Positions 7,016 to 10,143 of a stretch of 10,143 nt of DNA are shown here, one piece after another. The DNA comes from JANXAZ01 sp037446605 (lineage in GTDB: Bacteria; Pseudomonadota; Alphaproteobacteria; Geminicoccales; Geminicoccaceae), in NCBI GenBank assembly GCA_037446605.1, contig JBBIIE010000127.1, forward strand, positions 1 through 10,143, given 5' to 3'. The notes below the pieces were generated by a model. The model saw only the letters and a program-made list of their open reading frames with translations, searched no databases and was not told the origin of the DNA. Numbering within the stretch: position 1 is the first letter of the stretch; each line of letters starts with the position of its first letter. Position numbers and translations under genes: made by a program.

Positions 7016-7798
7016 ATGGCGGGCCGTGTCCACCTGGAGACCGTCGAGCCCGGGATCGCCCGGATCACCCTCGACCAGCCGGAGCGGCTGAACGCCATCT
7101 CGCAGGCGATGTGGGATTCGCTCGGCGAGATCCTGCGCGCCCTCGACGCCGACGAGAGCCTGCGCTGCGTGATCCTGACCGGGGCGGGCCCCAAGGCCTT
7201 CTCGGTCGGCGCCGACATCACCGAGTTCGAAGCGATCCGCTCGACCGTCGAGAAGGCCAAGGCCTATGCGAAGCGCACCCACGCCGCGCTCGGGGCGCTG
7301 CGGGCGATCCGCCACCCCGTGGTGGCGGCGATCGAGGGCCTGTGCGTGGGGGGCGGGCTCGAGCTCGCCTGCAACGCCGATCTCCGGGTCTGCGCCGAGG
7401 GCTCGCGCTTCGGCATCCCGATCAAGCGGCTGGGCCTCGTCGTGGCCTATGGCGAACTCGCGCCCCTGATCCAGCTCGTGGGCCGGTCGAACGCGCTCCG
7501 GATCCTGCTCGAGGGCGATCTCCTGGGCTCGGCCGAGGCGCTCCGGATCGGGCTCGTCAACCGGGTCGTCGCCGACGGGGGTGTCATGGAAGAAGCCCTC
7601 GCGACCGCCCGGCGGATCGCCGAAGGTGCCCCGCTCGTGGCCCGCTGGCACAAGAAGTTCGCCAACCGGCTCGTGGACCCGCGGCCGCTCTCGGCCGAGG
7701 AGGAGGCCGAGTCCTATCTCTGCTTCGGCACGGAGGACTTCGCCGAGGGCACGCGCGCCTTCCTCGAGAAGCGCCGGCCGGTCTTCAAGGGTCGCTGA
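7016..7798 (+). CDS. crotonase-fold enoyl-CoA hydratase/isomerase family protein, second catalytic Glu missing
   Basis: Cytosolic enzyme of the crotonase superfamily, which acts on acyl-CoA thioesters. The 260 residues cover the whole fold: RITLDQPERLNAIS at 17-30, the oxyanion-hole region FSVGADI at 62-68, GGGLELACNAD at 112-122, and the C-terminal helix ending FLEKRRPVFKGR. Aligned with rat mitochondrial enoyl-CoA hydratase, the first catalytic glutamate (E144) is kept as E116. The second (E164, 20 residues later in the QPE motif) is isoleucine I136 in FGIPIKRLG. Ordinary syn-hydration needs both glutamates, so hydratase activity is doubtful; isomerase, decarboxylase, hydrolase or C-C lyase chemistry is possible. 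E147 lies nearby but is not an obvious substitute. GAGGAGG overlapping the upstream stop supports the ATG. Its neighbour is a CoA-transferase that could make its substrate. Confidence 0.88.
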   Translation: MAGRVHLETVEPGIARITLDQPERLNAISQAMWDSLGEILRALDADESLRCVILTGAGPKAFSVGADITEFEAIRSTVEKAKAYAKRTHAALGALRAIRHPVVAAIEGLCVGGGLELACNADLRVCAEGSRFGIPIKRLGLVVAYGELAPLIQLVGRSNALRILLEGDLLGSAEALRIGLVNRVVADGGVMEEALATARRIAEGAPLVARWHKKFANRLVDPRPLSAEEEAESYLCFGTEDFAEGTRAFLEKRRPVFKGR

Positions 7799-7810
7799 GG
7801 GGAGGCCGCC

Positions 7811-9043
7811 TTGAGCCTGCTCGAAGGCATCCGGGTCGTCGACCTCACCCACGTGATGGCCGGCCCGACCTGCACCCAGCTGCTTTCCGACCTGGGTGCG
7901 GAGGTGATCAAGGTCGAGCGGCTGCCGGACGGCGACGACAGCCGCCGCTCCGTACCGCCGACCTTCCGCGGGCCGGACGGTGCGGAGGAGGCGGCCGCCT
8001 TCTGCGTCATGAACCGCGGCAAGCGCGGCCTCGCCCTCGACCTCAAGACCGAGGGCGGCCGGCTCGTCCTCGGCCGGCTGCTCGACCGCGCCGACGTGCT
8101 CGTCGAGAACTGGCGGCCCGGCACGCTCGACCGGCTGGGCTTCGGCTGGAAGCAGGTCCGCGAGCGCTGGCCCTCGCTCGTCTACTGCGCCATCACCGGC
8201 TTCGGCCGGACCGGGCCCTATGCCAACAAGGGCGGCTTCGACCTGGTCGCGCAGGCGATGTCCGGCATCATGAGCATCACCGGCACCGCGCGCGGCGAAC
8301 CGCCGGTGAAATGCGGCCCGCCCCTGACCGACATCGGCGCCGGCATGCTGGCCGCGGTCGGCATCCTGGCGGCGCTGGTCGAGCGCGCCACGACCGGCCG
8401 CGGCCGGCTGGTCGAGACCTCGCTCTTCGAAGCGGGCATCGTCTTCACCTATTGGCAATCGGCGATCGCGCTCGCGACCGGCACCGCCCCGGGCCCGCTG
8501 GGTTCGGCGCACCCGCTCTCGGCACCCTACGAGGCCTTCCCCACCGCCGACGGCCGCTGGATCGTCGTGGGCGGGGCGAACCAGGCGAACTGGAAGCGGC
8601 TCTGCGCGATCCTCGAGGCGCCGGAACTCGCCGAGGATCCGCGCTTCGCCACCAACGCCGCGCGGATGGCCCATCTCGCCGAGCTCCGCGCGATCCTGGC
8701 CGATCTCTTCCGGCGACGGTCGGCGGCCGACTGGCTCGCCCGGCTCGACGAGGCCGGCGTGCCCGCCGGGCCGGTCAACGACATCGCCGAGATGCTCGAC
8801 GACCCGCAGACCCGGGCGCGGCGGATGGTGGTCGAGGTCGAGCACGCCCGGCTCGGGCGGATCCGCACGCTCGGGTGCCCGATCAAGGTCGGGGATGCCC
8901 CGACCGGCCCGCGCAAGGGCCCGCCCGGGCTGGGTGAGGACAGCCGCGCGATCCTCGCCGAGTGCGGCTTCCCACCCGCCGAGATCGAGGCGCTCCTGGC
9001 CGAGGGGGCGGTGGGCGCGCCCCGCGCGGAGGCCGGCCGATGA
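7811..9043 (+). CDS. class III CoA-transferase, CaiB/BaiF family
   Basis: Cytosolic enzyme that moves CoA between carboxylic acids (family III, including formyl-CoA:oxalate and L-carnitine CoA-transferases), here probably activating an acid from the pathway. The 410 residues are full length. Visible signatures are LEGIRVVDLTHVMAGPTCTQ at the N-terminus, LGAEVIKVE at 28-36, NRGKRGLALDLK at 68-79, ADVLVENWRPG at 94-104 and ITGFGRTGPY at 128-137. PLTDIGAG at 171-178 has D174 as the expected nucleophile that forms the aspartyl-CoA anhydride. The start is TTG: AGGGGAGG at 7798-7805 lies 5 nt upstream and the next residues match the family N-terminus, so this rare start is well supported. It sits 12 nt after the crotonase gene, and its stop overlaps the next ATG by four bases. 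Donor and acceptor acids are unknown. Confidence 0.93.
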   Translation: MSLLEGIRVVDLTHVMAGPTCTQLLSDLGAEVIKVERLPDGDDSRRSVPPTFRGPDGAEEAAAFCVMNRGKRGLALDLKTEGGRLVLGRLLDRADVLVENWRPGTLDRLGFGWKQVRERWPSLVYCAITGFGRTGPYANKGGFDLVAQAMSGIMSITGTARGEPPVKCGPPLTDIGAGMLAAVGILAALVERATTGRGRLVETSLFEAGIVFTYWQSAIALATGTAPGPLGSAHPLSAPYEAFPTADGRWIVVGGANQANWKRLCAILEAPELAEDPRFATNAARMAHLAELRAILADLFRRRSAADWLARLDEAGVPAGPVNDIAEMLDDPQTRARRMVVEVEHARLGRIRTLGCPIKVGDAPTGPRKGPPGLGEDSRAILAECGFPPAEIEALLAEGAVGAPRAEAGR

Positions 9044-10056
9044 GCCCGCGGCTGGCGCTCGTCACGGGCGATGCGGCCGGCATCGGCCCCGAGCTCCTCG
9101 TCCGCCTCCTGGCGCACCCGGAGGTGCGCGATGCGGCCGCGATCCTGGCCCTCGGCGATGCCCGCGTGCTGGAGCGCGGGATCGAGCAGGCCGGGATCCG
9201 CCCCGAGCTCGAGGTCGGCCGCGACCTCGCCACGCTGCTGCGCCACGCCGGCCGCGGCCGGCCGGTGTTCTGGGACCGCGGCGACTGCGATCCGGCGGAC
9301 TGCCCGCCGGGTCGGGTCTCGCGTGCCGCCGGTGCCGCGGCGCTCGCCGGCTTCCGCGCCGCGCTCGATCTGGCGGCCGCCGGCACGGTCGATGCCGTGA
9401 CCTTCACCCCCTTCAACAAGCAGGCCATCCGCCTCGACCACCCGGCCTACGAGGACGAGGCGGTCGAGGCGCTGGCGCATCTGGGCCTGGACGCGCCCTG
9501 CGTCGAGTTCAACGTCGTCGAGGCGTTCTGGAACGCCCGGGTGACCTCGCACGTGCCGCTCAGGGAGGTGGCCGATCTCCTCACCGTCGAGCGGATCGTC
9601 GAGCGGATCGCCATGACCCGCGACGCGCTCGTGGCGGCGGGCAGGGAGCGGCCCCGGATCGGCGTCGCGGCGTTGAACCCGCACGCCGGCGAGGGGGGCG
9701 CCTTCGGCCGCGAGGAGATCGAGGTGATCGGCCCGGCGGTCGAGCGCGCCCGGGCCATGGGCCTACCCGCCGAGGGCCCCTACCCGGCCGACACGGTGTT
9801 CCTGCGCGCCAAGGCCGGGGCCTTCGACGCGGTCGTCTCGATGTACCACGACCAGGGGCAGATCGCGGTCAAGCTGCTGGGCTTCGAGGAGGGGGTCACG
9901 GTGCTCTGGGGGCTGCCCTTCCCGGTCACCACCCCGGCGCACGGCACCGCCTTCGACATCGTCGGCACCCGCCGCGCCCGGCTCGAGCCCAGCCTGCGGG
10001 CGGTGCGGATCGCCCTCGCCATGGCCCGCTCCGCGCTCGACCGGAAGGCCGGCTGA
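9040..10056 (+). CDS. PdxA-family NAD-dependent dehydrogenase, probably not PLP biosynthesis
   Basis: Member of the 4-hydroxythreonine-4-phosphate dehydrogenase family: metal- and NAD-dependent oxidation of a hydroxyacid, usually with decarboxylation. The 338 residues include VTGDAAGIGPE at 8-18 and the three metal-ligand histidines H171 (TSHVPL), H215 (NPHAGEGG) and H270 (MYHDQGQ), plus K278 and PAHGTAFD at 299-306. E. coli PdxA residues that hold the phosphorylated substrate are mostly absent: the GHTE segment reads YEDE, and the positions of N283 and R292 are T287 and V296. A non-phosphorylated substrate is therefore likely, as for the PdxA relative TphB/TerB, which oxidises the terephthalate cis-diol. 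The ATG overlaps the preceding stop (ATGA) and GGAGG at 9028-9032 supports it. No kinase is adjacent. The family is certain; the reaction is not. Confidence 0.9.
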   Translation: MSPRLALVTGDAAGIGPELLVRLLAHPEVRDAAAILALGDARVLERGIEQAGIRPELEVGRDLATLLRHAGRGRPVFWDRGDCDPADCPPGRVSRAAGAAALAGFRAALDLAAAGTVDAVTFTPFNKQAIRLDHPAYEDEAVEALAHLGLDAPCVEFNVVEAFWNARVTSHVPLREVADLLTVERIVERIAMTRDALVAAGRERPRIGVAALNPHAGEGGAFGREEIEVIGPAVERARAMGLPAEGPYPADTVFLRAKAGAFDAVVSMYHDQGQIAVKLLGFEEGVTVLWGLPFPVTTPAHGTAFDIVGTRRARLEPSLRAVRIALAMARSALDRKAG

Positions 10057-10065
10057 GCGCTCCGC

Positions 10066-10124
10066 CTCGGGAGCCGCCTGCGCGGCAGTCTTCGGTGTGG
10101 GCTCGGGAGCCGCATGCGCGGCTC
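10066..10124. repeat. two near-identical hairpin repeats downstream of the operon
   Basis: A 21-nt segment beginning CTCGGGAGCCGC occurs at 10066-10086 and again at 10102-10122, a 36-nt period, with a single difference (C or A before TGCGCGGC). Each copy can fold. The second forms a perfect 7-bp stem (GAGCCGC at 10107-10113 with GCGGCTC at 10118-10124) around an ATGC loop; the first forms a 5-bp stem GCCGC/GCGGC. CTCGGG recurs at 10122 and 10138 as the window ends, so the array may continue. Placed 9 nt after the last stop codon, it could act as a terminator-like or mRNA-protecting structure, or be a REP-type intergenic palindrome. No U-tract follows. Confidence 0.55.
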
Positions 10125-10143
10125 GGGGCGGCGGGGCCTCGGG

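Noticed and set aside
2147..8845. An uninterrupted minus-strand reading frame of 2232 codons
   Set aside because: It lies opposite eight well-recognised plus-strand genes. Its translation is low-complexity (runs of Arg, His, Gly, Glu, Asp) with no domain, and it follows from the scarcity of T/A-rich stop codons in very GC-rich DNA with strong codon bias.
5680..8937. A 1085-codon plus-strand frame across DctM, crotonase and CoA-transferase
   Set aside because: It is out of frame with three clearly assigned genes, and its product is Arg/Pro/Gly-rich with no recognisable motif.
7016..9043. Calling the crotonase and CoA-transferase pair caiD and caiB (carnitine metabolism)
   Set aside because: Both belong to the same broad families, but the crotonase lacks the second glutamate that CaiD has, and no carnitine-specific partner (CaiA, CaiC, CaiT) is present.
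9040..10056. Calling the last gene pdxA (vitamin B6 biosynthesis)
   Set aside because: The family match is good, but key substrate-phosphate residues are replaced and the surroundings are catabolic, so the symbol would mislead.

Overview
The window is a very GC-rich stretch of bacterial chromosome (roughly 70% G+C or more by eye). Every supported gene lies on the + strand, and third codon positions are almost always G or C. The gene families (tripartite TRAP transporter, class III CoA-transferase, crotonase-like enzyme, two 3-hydroxyisobutyrate-dehydrogenase-like proteins, a DUF1330 protein, a Bcr/CflA-type exporter) and the base composition suggest a high-GC alphaproteobacterium of the Rhodospirillales type. 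That placement is an inference: no rRNA, tRNA or other taxonomic marker is present.

Layout. Positions 15-1295 encode an MFS drug-exporter-like protein, 1353-1871 an unrecognised 172-residue protein, and 1944-2255 a DUF1330 protein. From 2352 to 10056 there is one tightly packed co-directional cluster: two divergent beta-hydroxyacid dehydrogenases (2352-3254 and 3254-4138), a complete TRAP transporter (binding protein 4190-5185, small permease 5202-5729, large permease 5726-7006), a crotonase-fold protein (7016-7798), a class III CoA-transferase (7811-9043) and a PdxA-family dehydrogenase (9040-10056). Junctions inside the cluster are 1-4 nt overlaps or gaps of 9-51 nt, so it is probably one operon. 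The last 87 bases hold two near-identical hairpin-forming repeats. No regulator, tRNA, rRNA, CRISPR array or mobile element was found.

How the genes may work together. The TRAP system should import an organic acid: the conserved carboxylate-binding arginine is present. The two hydroxyacid dehydrogenases and the PdxA-like enzyme would oxidise hydroxyl groups on it. The CoA-transferase would activate an acid as a CoA thioester, and the crotonase-fold protein would process that thioester. The substrate cannot be read from the sequence.

Two enzymes depart from their textbook relatives. The PdxA-like protein keeps the three metal-binding histidines but lacks most of the residues that hold the phosphorylated substrate in E. 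coli PdxA, and there is no sugar-acid kinase beside it. The crotonase-like protein has isoleucine where enoyl-CoA hydratase has its second catalytic glutamate. Together these point to an uncharacterised catabolic pathway for a non-phosphorylated hydroxy-carboxylic acid. A short element, TAGGsTCsGrCCG, also sits 34-35 nt before three successive start codons (1353, 1944, 2352) and may be a shared promoter.
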